NCBI RefSeq assembly: GCF_020073745.1
Contig: NZ_JAIRAU010000031.1
Coordinates: 162,184-226,183, forward strand
Source of the DNA: Nannocystis pusilla
Lineage (GTDB): Bacteria > Myxococcota_A > Polyangia > Nannocystales > Nannocystaceae
Length of the DNA: 64,000 nt
Reading direction: 5' to 3'
In this document: one piece after another, positions 14,959 through 23,604 of the stretch
How the letters are laid out: each line of letters begins with the position of its first letter
How positions within the stretch are numbered: position 1 is the first letter of the stretch
The notes under the pieces: model-generated
Databases searched by the model: none
Seen by the model: only the letters and a program-made list of their open reading frames with translations
What the model was told of the DNA's origin: nothing
Position numbers and translations under genes: made by a program

Positions 14959-15852
14959 TCAGTCGCGGAAGCGCCGCGTCAGCTCGGCGTAGGCGTCGAT
15001 CCGGCGGTCGCGCAGGAACGGCCAGATCCGGCGCACCTGCTCGCTGCGGCCGCGGTCGACCTCGACGACCACGACCTCGGGCGACTCGCCGGCCTGGGCC
15101 AGGAACTCGCCCTGCGGCCCGGCGACGAAGCTGTGGCCCCAGAACTGCAGCCCGGGGTTGATGCCGCTCGGGTCGGGCTCGTGGCCGACGCGGTTGCACA
15201 CCACCACCGGCAGGCCGTTGGCGACCGCGTGGCCGCGCTGCACGGTGATCCAGGCCTCGCGCTGGCGCATGCGCTCGTCCTCGGCGTCGCGCATGTCCCA
15301 GCCGATCGCGGTGGGGTAGAGCAGTAGCTCGGCGCCCGCGAGCGCCATCATGCGCGCGCCTTCGGGGTACCACTGGTCCCAGCACACCAGCACGCCGAGC
15401 TTGCCGACCGACGTCTCGATCGGGTCGAAGCCGAGGTCGCCGGGCGTGAAGTAGAACTTCTCGTAGTAGGCCGGGTCGTCGGGGATGTGCATCTTGCGGT
15501 ACTTGCCGGCGATGCTGCCGTCCTTCTCGAGCACGACCGCGGTGTTGTGGTAGAGCCCGACCGCGCGGCGCTCGAACAGCGAGGCCACGATCACCACCCC
15601 GAGCTCCTTCGCCAGCGCCGCCAGCTCGTTCGACGTCGGGCCGGGGATCGCCTCGGCCTGGTCGAACACCGCCGTGTCCTCGGTCTGGCAGAAGTACAGC
15701 CCCGCGTGCAGCTCCTGCAGCAGCACCAGCTCGGCGCCGCGGCCCGCCGCCTCGCGGATGCCGGCCACCGTGGTGCGGAGGTTGTGCTCGCGGTCACCGG
15801 TGTTCTGCTGCTGCACCAGCCCGATCGTCCAGGTCGCCTTGCGCGTGGTCAT
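14959..15852 (-). CDS. aguB: N-carbamoylputrescine amidase (nitrilase superfamily)
   Basis: 297 residues, the usual size for AguB. The nitrilase Glu-Lys-Cys triad is visible: Glu47 in LLQELHAGLYFC, Lys120 in KYRKMHIPDDP, Cys157 in LVCWDQWYPE. The phrases FFTPGDLGF-like (FYFTPGDLGFDP) and TAIGWDM match carbamoylputrescine amidases, which cut N-carbamoylputrescine to putrescine, CO2 and ammonia in the agmatine route. The usual partner, agmatine deiminase (aguA), is not in the window next to it. Cytoplasmic. Start at ATG 15852 with no competing upstream start. Confidence 0.88.
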   Translation of the reverse strand: MTTRKATWTIGLVQQQNTGDREHNLRTTVAGIREAAGRGAELVLLQELHAGLYFCQTEDTAVFDQAEAIPGPTSNELAALAKELGVVIVASLFERRAVGLYHNTAVVLEKDGSIAGKYRKMHIPDDPAYYEKFYFTPGDLGFDPIETSVGKLGVLVCWDQWYPEGARMMALAGAELLLYPTAIGWDMRDAEDERMRQREAWITVQRGHAVANGLPVVVCNRVGHEPDPSGINPGLQFWGHSFVAGPQGEFLAQAGESPEVVVVEVDRGRSEQVRRIWPFLRDRRIDAYAELTRRFRD

Positions 15853-15933
15853 GACGCGCCTCTATACGGCAGCCGGCTGCCTGGCGCCAGCCTTTGTGCG
15901 CGAGCGCGCGCCGACTCGTGGCATGCTCCCGGC

Positions 15934-17184
15934 ATGTCCTCGCTTCCCTTACGGCCCCCCGCCCGCGCCTCCGTGGTCATCCTCACCGCCCTGGCCGCCA
16001 CCCTCGCTCGCCCCGCGCCCGCGTCCGCCTGCGGCGGCATGGTCTTCCCCGAGCACGAGCAGCGCGTCGGCGGCATGAGCGACCAGGAGCTCGCCGTCGT
16101 GTTCGGCGCCGACAAGACCATCCTCGTCGCCTCCGCCCGCTACGAGGCCGTCGACGCGCCCGAGTTCGCGTTCGTGCTGCCCCTCGCCAGCGCCCCCGCC
16201 GAGGTGCTCGACGGCGACCCGTCGCTGTTCCTCGCGCTCGAGCACCACAGCGCCCCGCGCATCGGCATCTTCCAGGAGAGCGACGACCGCCTGGGCTTCT
16301 GCGGCAGCAGCGACAAGGCCGGCGGCAGCAACAGCCTCGGCGACGGCATGGGCGGCGGCGGCGACGTCATGGTGATCGACCGCGGCGAGACTGCGACCTA
16401 CGAGTACGTCGTGATCGGCGGCGACACCGGCACCGCGATCGCCGACTGGCTGAGCGACGCCGGCTACCCGCTGCCCGCCGACTACGCCGCCGCGCTCGAG
16501 CCCTACGTCGCCGACGACTGGTACTTCTTCGCCGCCAGGGTCAAGCCCGCGGCCGACAGCGGCGTGCTGGCGCCGATCGAGCTCCACCTCCCGCCGGCCA
16601 CGCCGGAGACGTTCGAGATCCCGCTCGCGCTGGCGACCCACTCGATGAAGCCCGACGCGGCGCTGCGGCTCACCACCTACTTCCTCGCCGGCGGCCCGGT
16701 GCTGACCGCCAACTATTCGGCGCAGGCGGTCGACGCCGACGAGCTCGTCGCGCTGTCCGAGTCCGAGACCAACTACGACGAGCTCGAGGACGCGGTCCTC
16801 GCCAGCGACCCCGACGGCACGTGGGTCATCGACTACGCCAACGACATCCACCTCGACGACCTCCGCTACGCCTACGAGGACGGCCTCGCCTGGGGCCGCA
16901 TCGACCCCGACGAGGGCGACCCCGCATACCTCGACGACCTCGCCGCCCGGATCGGCGCCGACGCGCTCCACCTCACCCGCCTGCGCACCGAGCTGAAGAA
17001 GGACCAGGTCCGCGACCTCACCCTGCGCGCCGCCTCCGGCCCGCCGGTCTACAACTTCCACAGCGTCGAGTACGACCCCGACGCCGGCCAGGGCTGCGCC
17101 GTCGACCGCAGCGGCCGCCTGCCGCAGCTCCTGCTGCTCGTGCCGGTGCTGGCGTGGATCCGCCGCCGGCCCCGCCGCGCCTGA
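15934..17184 (+). CDS. DUF2330 exported protein with MYXO-CTERM-like tail
   Basis: A 416-residue exported protein. A signal peptide runs to about residue 33 and the mature sequence begins CGGMVFPEHEQRV, the hallmark start of DUF2330 proteins. The centre is beta-rich. The C-terminus has GC (GQGCAVDRSG), a hydrophobic segment LLLLVPVLAW and a basic cluster RRRPRR, the MYXO-CTERM sorting-signal pattern of myxobacteria in which the Cys is processed and anchored at the surface. Function of DUF2330 is unknown. Start ATG 15934 gives the signal peptide; longer frames overlap the amidase gene. It converges with the kinase gene. Confidence 0.88.
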   Translation: MSSLPLRPPARASVVILTALAATLARPAPASACGGMVFPEHEQRVGGMSDQELAVVFGADKTILVASARYEAVDAPEFAFVLPLASAPAEVLDGDPSLFLALEHHSAPRIGIFQESDDRLGFCGSSDKAGGSNSLGDGMGGGGDVMVIDRGETATYEYVVIGGDTGTAIADWLSDAGYPLPADYAAALEPYVADDWYFFAARVKPAADSGVLAPIELHLPPATPETFEIPLALATHSMKPDAALRLTTYFLAGGPVLTANYSAQAVDADELVALSESETNYDELEDAVLASDPDGTWVIDYANDIHLDDLRYAYEDGLAWGRIDPDEGDPAYLDDLAARIGADALHLTRLRTELKKDQVRDLTLRAASGPPVYNFHSVEYDPDAGQGCAVDRSGRLPQLLLLVPVLAWIRRRPRRA

Positions 17185-17188
17185 ACGT

Positions 17189-17256
17189 GAGGACATGCCT
17201 GCACAGCCATGCCCGTGCAGGCATGTCCTCGAAGGCATGTCCGCCCGGACATGCCC
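17189..17256. terminator. CATG array with a 16-bp perfect hairpin between convergent genes
   Basis: Cores start at 17194, 17208, 17222, 17236 and 17250, exactly 14 nt apart. GAGGACATGCCTGCAC (17189-17204) pairs perfectly with GTGCAGGCATGTCCTC (17215-17230) around a 10-nt loop. It lies between the DUF2330 gene and the kinase gene, which converge, so a bidirectional terminator is likely. Confidence 0.75.
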
Positions 17257-17273
17257 CCTATTAACGATATCAC

Positions 17274-20200
17274 TCAGCCCAGCTGCTCGAGCAGCGCCCG
17301 CGCCTCGCGCAGGTCGGCGGTCTCGAGCCCCTCGGTGAACCACTCGTACACGCTCGAGACCAGCTCGCGGGCCTCGCCGTTGCTGCCGCGCAGGATCAGC
17401 AGGCGGGCGTGGCTGAGCGCCAGGCGCAGCTCCCACGCGCGCGCCTGCTGGCGGCGGGCGACCTCGAGGCCGCGGCGGAAGCAGTCCTCGGCGGTGCGCG
17501 TGCCCGACGTCATCCCGGTCGACAGCAGCAGCTCGCCGCGCAGGCGCAGCACCTCGGCCTCGAAGAAGCGCTCGCCCGAGCGGCGCATGAACTCCTCGAC
17601 CTCGTCGACCTTGCGGATCGCCTCGTCGTGGCGACCGGCGCGCCACAGGCCCCAGATCAGCGCCGCCTGGAAGAACGAGATGCCGGCCTGGGCCCCGGTC
17701 CGGGTCCACTTGGCCACGCCCTCGGCGAGCTCGCTCGCCCCGGCGTCGCGCAGGCCGACCCCGAGCTGGGCCCAGCCGCGCTGGATCTGGCACATCGCCA
17801 GCCACAGCTGCAGCTTGTGCTCGGTCGCCACCCGCTCGGCCCGGTCGGCCAGGTCGCGGGCGACGTCGAACTCGCCGCGGTAGTTGTGGATCGTCGCCAG
17901 GTAGTTCATCGCGAACGCGATGCTGAGCGGGTGCTCGATCTCGTGGGCCAGGCGCAGCGCCTCGCGGGCGCGCTGGACCGCCTGGTCGGGGTAGCCGAGG
18001 AACCACAGCACCCACGCGAGGTACAGCCCATTGGTCACGCCAGGGTCCTGGCCGTAGCGCAGGGCCAGCGCCCCGTGCTCCTGGCGGTCGTACAGCGCGA
18101 GGCCCTTCTCGGTCAGCTCGCGGCAGCCGGCGATCTCGCCGAGCAGCATCTGGCTGGTCCCGAGCGCGCGGTAGGCCAGCATCAGCATCGTGCGGTTGTC
18201 GGTGGTCTCGGCCTGCGCCACCAGCTGGCGCCCGAGGTTGGCCGAGATCTCGGCCGCGCCGCCGACCATGTAGAACTGCCACAGCCCGAGCACCGACGGG
18301 AACAGCTGCGCGTCGTCGCCGGCGCGGCGGCACAGCTCGCGCGCGCGGGCGTAGGTGTCGTGGACCTCGGGCGCCGCGTAGCCGCGGGTCGCCATCATCG
18401 GCGCGCCGAGGGCCAGCTGCAGGGCCAGCTCCTTGCGGTCGCGCGCGTCGCCCTCGGGCCGGGCGCGCAGCAGCGCGATCGCCCGCGAGTAGTGCGACAC
18501 CGCGTCGGTGTTGGCCGAGCGCTTCACCGCCTTCTGCCCGGCCTTCTCGAGCCACTCGAGCGCGCGCTCGTGGTCGCCGGCCTCGACGAAGTGGTGCGCC
18601 AGCAGCTCCGGCTGCAGCTCGGCGAGCTCGGGGAATTGACCGAGGATCGCCCGCGTCGCCTGCTGGTGCAGGTACTGCCGCCGCGGCCGCAGCAGCGAGC
18701 CGAGCGCCGCCTCCTGGATCAGCGCGTGGCGGAACACGTAGCGGGCCGCCTGCTCGTTGCCCTCGACGCGGACGATGCCGGCCTCGACCAGCTGCATCAG
18801 CCCGGTGCGCAGCGTCTCGTCGTCGCGGTCGCTCGCGTGGCGCAGCAGCGCGTACGGGAAGTCGCGCCCGAGCACCGCCCCGAGCTGCGCCACCTCGCGG
18901 CCGGCCTCCTGCAGGCGATCGAGGCGCGCCAGCAGCAGCTCCTGCAGCGTCGCCGGGATCGCCGCCAGCGCCGACCGGGCCGCCCGGGCCTGCGACTCCT
19001 GCTGCTCGCGCTGCCACACCTCCGCCGCCGTCTGCGTGATCTCCTCGACGAACAGCGGGATGCCGTCGGCGCGGGCGATCAGCTGCTGCACCAACTCCTC
19101 CGGCAACGCCTGCCCGCGGGCCGCCAGCGCCACCATCTCCGCCGTCTGGCCCGGCGACAGCCGGCGCAGCGCCAGGCGGTGCAGGTGCGGCCGCGCCGGC
19201 CAGTTGGGCGCGAACTCGGGCCGCGCCGTCGCCAGCACCATCAGCGGCGCCTCGGCCATGCGCGCCACCAGCAGCTCGAGCAGCTCGAGCGTGCTCTGGT
19301 CGCTCCAGTGCAGGTCCTCGACCACCAGCAGCGTCGGCCGCTGGGCCGCCAGCGCCAGCAGCGTGCGGATCAACGCCTCCTGCACCCGGTTCTTCAGCAG
19401 GTCGGGGCTGAGCTGCGGCGCCGCGTAGCGCTCGTTCAGCGGGATCGACAGCACCGCCGCGAACAGCGGCACGTACTCCGCCAGCGGCACGCGCAGCCCG
19501 GCCAGCGCCGCCTCCACGCGCCCCAGGCGATCGGCCGCCGGCGTCTCCGGCTCGATGTCCATCGACCGCATCGCCGCCTCGAGCAACGGGTGCAGCGCGC
19601 TGTTGCGGAACTGCGGCCAGCACTGGCACACCAGCCGCTGGTGGGCCTCGCCGGCCGTGTACGCGCGCAGCGTCTGCACCAGCCGCGACTTGCCGATGCC
19701 CGCCTCGCCCGCCAGCTTCACGAACTGCCCGCGGCCCTCGCGGACCTGGGCCCACAGCCCGCGCAGCGCGTCGATCTCGGCCTCGCGCCCGACCAGCGGC
19801 GTGAGCGCCTGCGCCGCGCGGTCGAAGCGGCTGACCGTGCGGCTCGGCCGCAGCGCCCGCAGCACCTCGACCGGCCGCCCGCCGCCCGCCGGTCGCCGCT
19901 CCCCGCGCGGCTCGACCTCGATCGTCCCGCGGACCAGCGCCCGCGCCCGCCCGCTGATCAGGATCTCGTGCGGTGCCGCCTGTCCTTCGAGCCATGTCGC
20001 GACGTGCGGCAACTCGCCGAGCAGCCGCGGCGCCGCCTCGTGCTCGCGCTTGTCCGCGACCACCGATCCGCTGCAGATCCCGATCCGCGCCGCCAGGCCC
20101 GCCCCGTCCTTGCCGGTCAGCCCGCGGGTCGAGTCGACGATGAGGAACCCGGCCCGCAGCGCCCGCTCCGCGTCGTCTTCGTGGGCCGCGGGCCAGCCGA

Positions 20201-21434
20201 AGCACACCAGCGCGTGCCCGCCGTGGGCCGTCACCACCGCGCCGTCGAGCTGGCGGGCCACCGTCGCGCAGATGTCCAGGAAGCCGTCCAGCAGATCGGC
20301 GTAGCCGTCGGCGTCGACCTGCTCGGCCAGCGCCAGCACGTCGACCAGCGAGCACGACATCAGCGTCACCTGGCGGCGCTCGACCGCGCGGCGGGCCCGG
20401 GGTCGCTCGGCCGGCTCGTCGCCGGCCCGCAGCGGCCGCGCCAGCGCCAGCTCGAGCCCGACCAGCGCGTCGAGCAGCTCCTCCGCCGTGCCGAAGCGCC
20501 GCGCCAGGTCCTTCGCCAGCGCGCGCGCGGCCACGTCCTCCGCCAGCTCCGGCAGCTCCGGGCGGAACGAGCGCAGCGGCGGCGCCGGCGTGTCCGCCAG
20601 CACGTTCGCGCGCACCTCCGACAGGTGGTCGCGCCAGAACGGCGAGCGTCCGCTGAGCATCTCGAACAGCATCACGCCGACCGCCCACAGGTCCGTGCGC
20701 CCGTCCTGGTCCTCGCCGCGCCACTGCTCCGGCGACATGTAGCGCGGCGTGCCCGACAGCGGCGACGTCTGGCTGTCGTCGCGGCCGGCGACCACGCTGG
20801 CGAGCCCGAAGTCGACGATCTTCGCCCGCCCGTCGCGCGTCACGAACACGTTGGCCGGCTTGAGGTCGCGGTGCACGATGTTGGCCCGGTGCGCGTGCGA
20901 CAGCCCGCGGGCGATGTCGATGAGCACCTGGACCACGCGAGCCGCGTCGAGCGGCCCCTCGGCCAGCACCGCGTCGAGCGGTCGGCCCTCGAGGTACTCC
21001 ATCACCAGGAACGGCACCCCGCTGGCGCTGCCGAGGTCGAACACGCGGACGATATTCTCGTGGCTGAGCCGCGCGCTCGCCCGGGCCTCGGCGCGGAAGC
21101 GTTCGACCAGCTCGTGCCCGTTCTCGTCGGTCGGCGCCTGCAGGATGAACTTGATCGCCACCGGCCGGTCGAGCAGCGTGTCGCGCGCCAGGTAGACCAC
21201 GCCCATCCCGCCGGCCCCGAGGCGCTCGAGCAGCTCGAAGCGCTGCCCGTCGTCGCCGCCCATGCGGTCGCCCTTCTTCGCCAGCGGCAAGAACCCCGGC
21301 TTCTCGCCGGCCCCGTGGAGGATCGTCGTCTCCTCCGCGTCCGACAGCATCTCCGCCGAGCCGCCGCTCCAGCGCGTCACCATCTGCCCGAGGAGCGTCC
21401 CTTCCAGAGCCGACGGCGAGATGGTTTCCTTCAC
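17274..21434 (-). CDS. Ser/Thr protein kinase fused to pseudo-cyclase, AAA ATPase and TPR repeats
   Basis: 1386 residues. The kinase domain spans about 66-340: glycine loop GAGGMG (73-78), Lys95, HRDLKPAN (188-195), DFG (208-210), so it should be active. It is followed by a class III cyclase-like domain (about 355-510) in which the usual metal aspartates are replaced (MSCSLVDV, HGGHALVCFGWP), hence probably catalytically dead. Next come an AAA_16/predicted-ATPase module with P-loop GEAGIGKS and Walker B-like LLVVEDLHWSD, then some 400 residues of TPR-like helices. This is the myxobacterial 'kinase-receptor' plan where the ATPase/TPR part may sense a partner. No transmembrane segment. It ends at a CATG terminator. 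Confidence 0.9.
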   Translation of the reverse strand: MKETISPSALEGTLLGQMVTRWSGGSAEMLSDAEETTILHGAGEKPGFLPLAKKGDRMGGDDGQRFELLERLGAGGMGVVYLARDTLLDRPVAIKFILQAPTDENGHELVERFRAEARASARLSHENIVRVFDLGSASGVPFLVMEYLEGRPLDAVLAEGPLDAARVVQVLIDIARGLSHAHRANIVHRDLKPANVFVTRDGRAKIVDFGLASVVAGRDDSQTSPLSGTPRYMSPEQWRGEDQDGRTDLWAVGVMLFEMLSGRSPFWRDHLSEVRANVLADTPAPPLRSFRPELPELAEDVAARALAKDLARRFGTAEELLDALVGLELALARPLRAGDEPAERPRARRAVERRQVTLMSCSLVDVLALAEQVDADGYADLLDGFLDICATVARQLDGAVVTAHGGHALVCFGWPAAHEDDAERALRAGFLIVDSTRGLTGKDGAGLAARIGICSGSVVADKREHEAAPRLLGELPHVATWLEGQAAPHEILISGRARALVRGTIEVEPRGERRPAGGGRPVEVLRALRPSRTVSRFDRAAQALTPLVGREAEIDALRGLWAQVREGRGQFVKLAGEAGIGKSRLVQTLRAYTAGEAHQRLVCQCWPQFRNSALHPLLEAAMRSMDIEPETPAADRLGRVEAALAGLRVPLAEYVPLFAAVLSIPLNERYAAPQLSPDLLKNRVQEALIRTLLALAAQRPTLLVVEDLHWSDQSTLELLELLVARMAEAPLMVLATARPEFAPNWPARPHLHRLALRRLSPGQTAEMVALAARGQALPEELVQQLIARADGIPLFVEEITQTAAEVWQREQQESQARAARSALAAIPATLQELLLARLDRLQEAGREVAQLGAVLGRDFPYALLRHASDRDDETLRTGLMQLVEAGIVRVEGNEQAARYVFRHALIQEAALGSLLRPRRQYLHQQATRAILGQFPELAELQPELLAHHFVEAGDHERALEWLEKAGQKAVKRSANTDAVSHYSRAIALLRARPEGDARDRKELALQLALGAPMMATRGYAAPEVHDTYARARELCRRAGDDAQLFPSVLGLWQFYMVGGAAEISANLGRQLVAQAETTDNRTMLMLAYRALGTSQMLLGEIAGCRELTEKGLALYDRQEHGALALRYGQDPGVTNGLYLAWVLWFLGYPDQAVQRAREALRLAHEIEHPLSIAFAMNYLATIHNYRGEFDVARDLADRAERVATEHKLQLWLAMCQIQRGWAQLGVGLRDAGASELAEGVAKWTRTGAQAGISFFQAALIWGLWRAGRHDEAIRKVDEVEEFMRRSGERFFEAEVLRLRGELLLSTGMTSGTRTAEDCFRRGLEVARRQQARAWELRLALSHARLLILRGSNGEARELVSSVYEWFTEGLETADLREARALLEQLG
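19979..19999. repeat. CATG-type repeat copy within the kinase gene
   Basis: CCTGTCC (19979) and CATGTCG (19993) are 14 nt apart with spacer TTCGAGC, the commonest spacer type. The frame on the minus strand is open through it. Confidence 0.5.
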
Positions 21435-21758
21435 ATCCCGCTTCTATCACGAGGGCGTCGCCGCGATCGCGCACGGTCTGCATGGGGGTACGCGGCATCG
21501 TTCGCGCGCGGGCGATATCGCCCTGGCGGTCCGCCGCGCTCTACCGTGACGAATACGACGAAGCAGGGTCACGACATTGATTGCTCACAGGGCGCCGCGC
21601 CCCGGTGCAGCCAATCACCGTTCCTCACCCCGCTCCGGCCCGCTCGAGTTCGCCCTGTTCCGTTCCCGCCCGCGGCCGTCCCCCGGCGCACGCGGCCTGC
21701 CTCGTGGCCTCGCACGCGGCGCTTGCCGAGCCGCCGAGGCGCGCTATCCGGACCGGTC
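21435..21758. other. Divergent intergenic region
   Basis: 324 nt between the kinase gene (minus) and the carbonic anhydrase gene (plus). Long open frames here are antisense or out-of-frame artefacts of high GC. It contains a locally AT-richer stretch around 21550-21600 that may hold promoters, but I cannot assign -35/-10 boxes with confidence. Confidence 0.4.
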
Positions 21759-22418
21759 ATGCCAGCACCCGTCGTCACTCCGCAGCGCACCCAGCAGTCG
21801 CCGATCAAACTCCAGACCCTGAAGAGCTATTACGCGCCCGAGCTCAAGCCGATCGATTTTCAATACACCAAGGTCAGCGGCGTGCTCGAGGGCGAGGAGT
21901 TCGTGCTCGACCGCGCGGGCCCCGGCTGCCGCGTCGTGTTCGACGGCATGGAGTGCCCGCTGCGCAAGCTCCACTACCACGCCCCCGGCGAGCACCGCAT
22001 CGACGGCGTGACCGCCGACCTCGAGCTGCACCTCGTGCACGAGATCCCCGAGTACCCCGACGAGTACCCCTCGGCCTACCTGATCGTCGCCGTCATGCTC
22101 ACGCCCAAGGCCGCCAAGGCCGCCCCGGCGCAGGCCCTGGGCCCGTGGCTGCGCCATCACTTCGACGCCAGGGCCGGCGGGGCCCGCCAGACCTACGAGG
22201 TCGACCCCTCGATCTACCTGCCCACCGAGCGCGCCTACTTCCGCTACGAGGGCTCGCGGACCACCGGCGACAACGAGGAGTACGTCACGTGGATCGTCCT
22301 GCGCTCGCCCCAGAACATCGAGGGACCCGGCCCGCTCAAGCTCGACCCCGAGGCGAGCCGCATCGTCCAGCCGCTGATGCGCCGCTACGTCCTGCGAAAC
22401 TTCGCCCTGATCGCCTGA
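21759..22418 (+). CDS. Alpha-type carbonic anhydrase family protein
   Basis: 219 residues with the alpha-CA core: QSPIKL near the N-terminus, zinc ligands His72-x-His74 (LHYHAPGEH), the following Glu78-His79 that corresponds to the conserved Glu, and His91 in ELHLVHE. The family hydrates CO2 to bicarbonate. Bacterial alpha enzymes are normally periplasmic, yet no signal peptide is visible from this ATG, so it is either cytoplasmic, degenerate, or started differently. The C-terminal segment (YVTWIVLRSPQ) matches the end of the fold. It converges with the CFA synthase gene. Confidence 0.8.
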   Translation: MPAPVVTPQRTQQSPIKLQTLKSYYAPELKPIDFQYTKVSGVLEGEEFVLDRAGPGCRVVFDGMECPLRKLHYHAPGEHRIDGVTADLELHLVHEIPEYPDEYPSAYLIVAVMLTPKAAKAAPAQALGPWLRHHFDARAGGARQTYEVDPSIYLPTERAYFRYEGSRTTGDNEEYVTWIVLRSPQNIEGPGPLKLDPEASRIVQPLMRRYVLRNFALIA

Positions 22419-22466
22419 CCCGCGGCGCCCTTCGGTTCGGCGGAAAACGCCCTCGACGCGGAGTCC

Positions 22467-23600
22467 TCAGCGGATCGATCGATACCCGCCGCGGACCCCC
22501 CGCTTCGACAGCGCGATCTGCCACAACTGATTGCGACAGCCGGCGCGGAACGAGCCGGCCATCGTCTGCAGGTAATAGCTCCACATCCGGCGGAACCGCG
22601 TCGGCATCGCCGACCCGCGCGACTCGGCGTGGCGCATGAAGTTCGCGTGCCAGGCCATGATCGTCGGGTCGTAGTCGGCGCGGAGGTTGTGCCAGTCCTC
22701 GATCACGAACAGCCCGCGCACCGCCTCGCTGATGTCGGCCGTGGCCGGCAGCGCCCCGTTGGGGAAGATGTGGCGATTGAGCCACGCGTCGGTGCGGCCG
22801 TGCTCGTTGCCGATCGTGTGCAGGAGGAGCAGGCCGTCGTCGCGCAGCAGGCGGTGGGCCGTCGCGAAGAACGCGCGGTAGTTGCGGTGGCCGACGTGCT
22901 CGAACATCCCCACGCTGGCGATCTTGTCGAACGGCCCCAGCGCCGCGACCCTGCGGTCGCGCCAGTCGAGCGTGTGGTAGTCGCCGCCGTGGCCCTCGTC
23001 GTGTTCGGCCGCCCAGTCGCGCTGCGGCGCCGACACCGTGATCCCGACCGCCCGCGCCCCTCGCGTGGCGATCGCGTGGCGCACCAGCCCGCCCCAGCCG
23101 CAGCCGATGTCGAGCAGCTTCTCACCTGTCCCGAGGTACAGCTTGGCGCACACCAGCTCGAACTTGGCCCGCTGGGCCGCGTCGAGGTCGGCGGCCGCCT
23201 TCCAGTAGGCGCACGAGTACGCCATCGTCGGCCCGAGCATCGCCGCGAACAGCTCGGTGTCGAGGTCGTAGTGGACCTCGGCCACCTGGCTCGAGCGCCC
23301 GATCGTCTGCAGGTTGAGCAGCCGCGACGCCGTCGCCAGCGCCGCCGTGCGCCAGTCGAGCACCTGCTCGTCGCCGCTGGTCGCCAGCACCCGCGCCGTC
23401 AATTCGTCGATCGCCGCGCAGTCCCACCAGCCGTCCATGTAGCTGTCGCCGAGCGCCAGCGAGCCGCCGAGCGCCACGCGCCGCCAGAACCGCGGGTCGT
23501 GCACGTGGATGTCCCATGGGTCAGGTCCGCCCACGCGCGCCCCGGCGCGCCCCAGCGCCCGCACGACCGCCCGCTGCGCCGCGCTGTCGAGGCTGCCCAC
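22467..23600 (-). CDS. cfa: Cyclopropane-fatty-acyl-phospholipid synthase
   Basis: 377 residues. The family hallmark HYDLDTELFAAMLGPTMAYSCAYW is followed by the S-adenosylmethionine loop LLDIGCGWGGL, then VGITVSAPQ and GMFEHVGHRNY, with the usual C-terminal helices ending WQIALSKRG. The enzyme transfers a methylene group from SAM to the double bond of membrane phospholipid acyl chains; two desaturase genes upstream in the same orientation would make those double bonds. The start is GTG 23600, five nucleotides after the upstream crotonase stop, so it is the last gene of a lipid-modification unit. Confidence 0.9.
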   Translation of the reverse strand: MGSLDSAAQRAVVRALGRAGARVGGPDPWDIHVHDPRFWRRVALGGSLALGDSYMDGWWDCAAIDELTARVLATSGDEQVLDWRTAALATASRLLNLQTIGRSSQVAEVHYDLDTELFAAMLGPTMAYSCAYWKAAADLDAAQRAKFELVCAKLYLGTGEKLLDIGCGWGGLVRHAIATRGARAVGITVSAPQRDWAAEHDEGHGGDYHTLDWRDRRVAALGPFDKIASVGMFEHVGHRNYRAFFATAHRLLRDDGLLLLHTIGNEHGRTDAWLNRHIFPNGALPATADISEAVRGLFVIEDWHNLRADYDPTIMAWHANFMRHAESRGSAMPTRFRRMWSYYLQTMAGSFRAGCRNQLWQIALSKRGVRGGYRSIR

Positions 23601-23604
23601 GCCG

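Noticed and set aside
17189..17256. CRISPR array
   Set aside because: Regular spacing exists, but units are 14 nt with 7-nt cores and no Cas genes; unlike any CRISPR repeat-spacer size.
15949..21498. Minus-strand open frame of 1849 codons
   Set aside because: Arg/Ala/Gly-rich shadow across the DUF2330 gene and the kinase gene; the kinase homology lies in a different minus-strand frame.
17409..22418. Plus-strand open frame of 1669 codons
   Set aside because: Mostly antisense shadow of the kinase; only the last 219 codons from 21759 are a real gene (alpha carbonic anhydrase).
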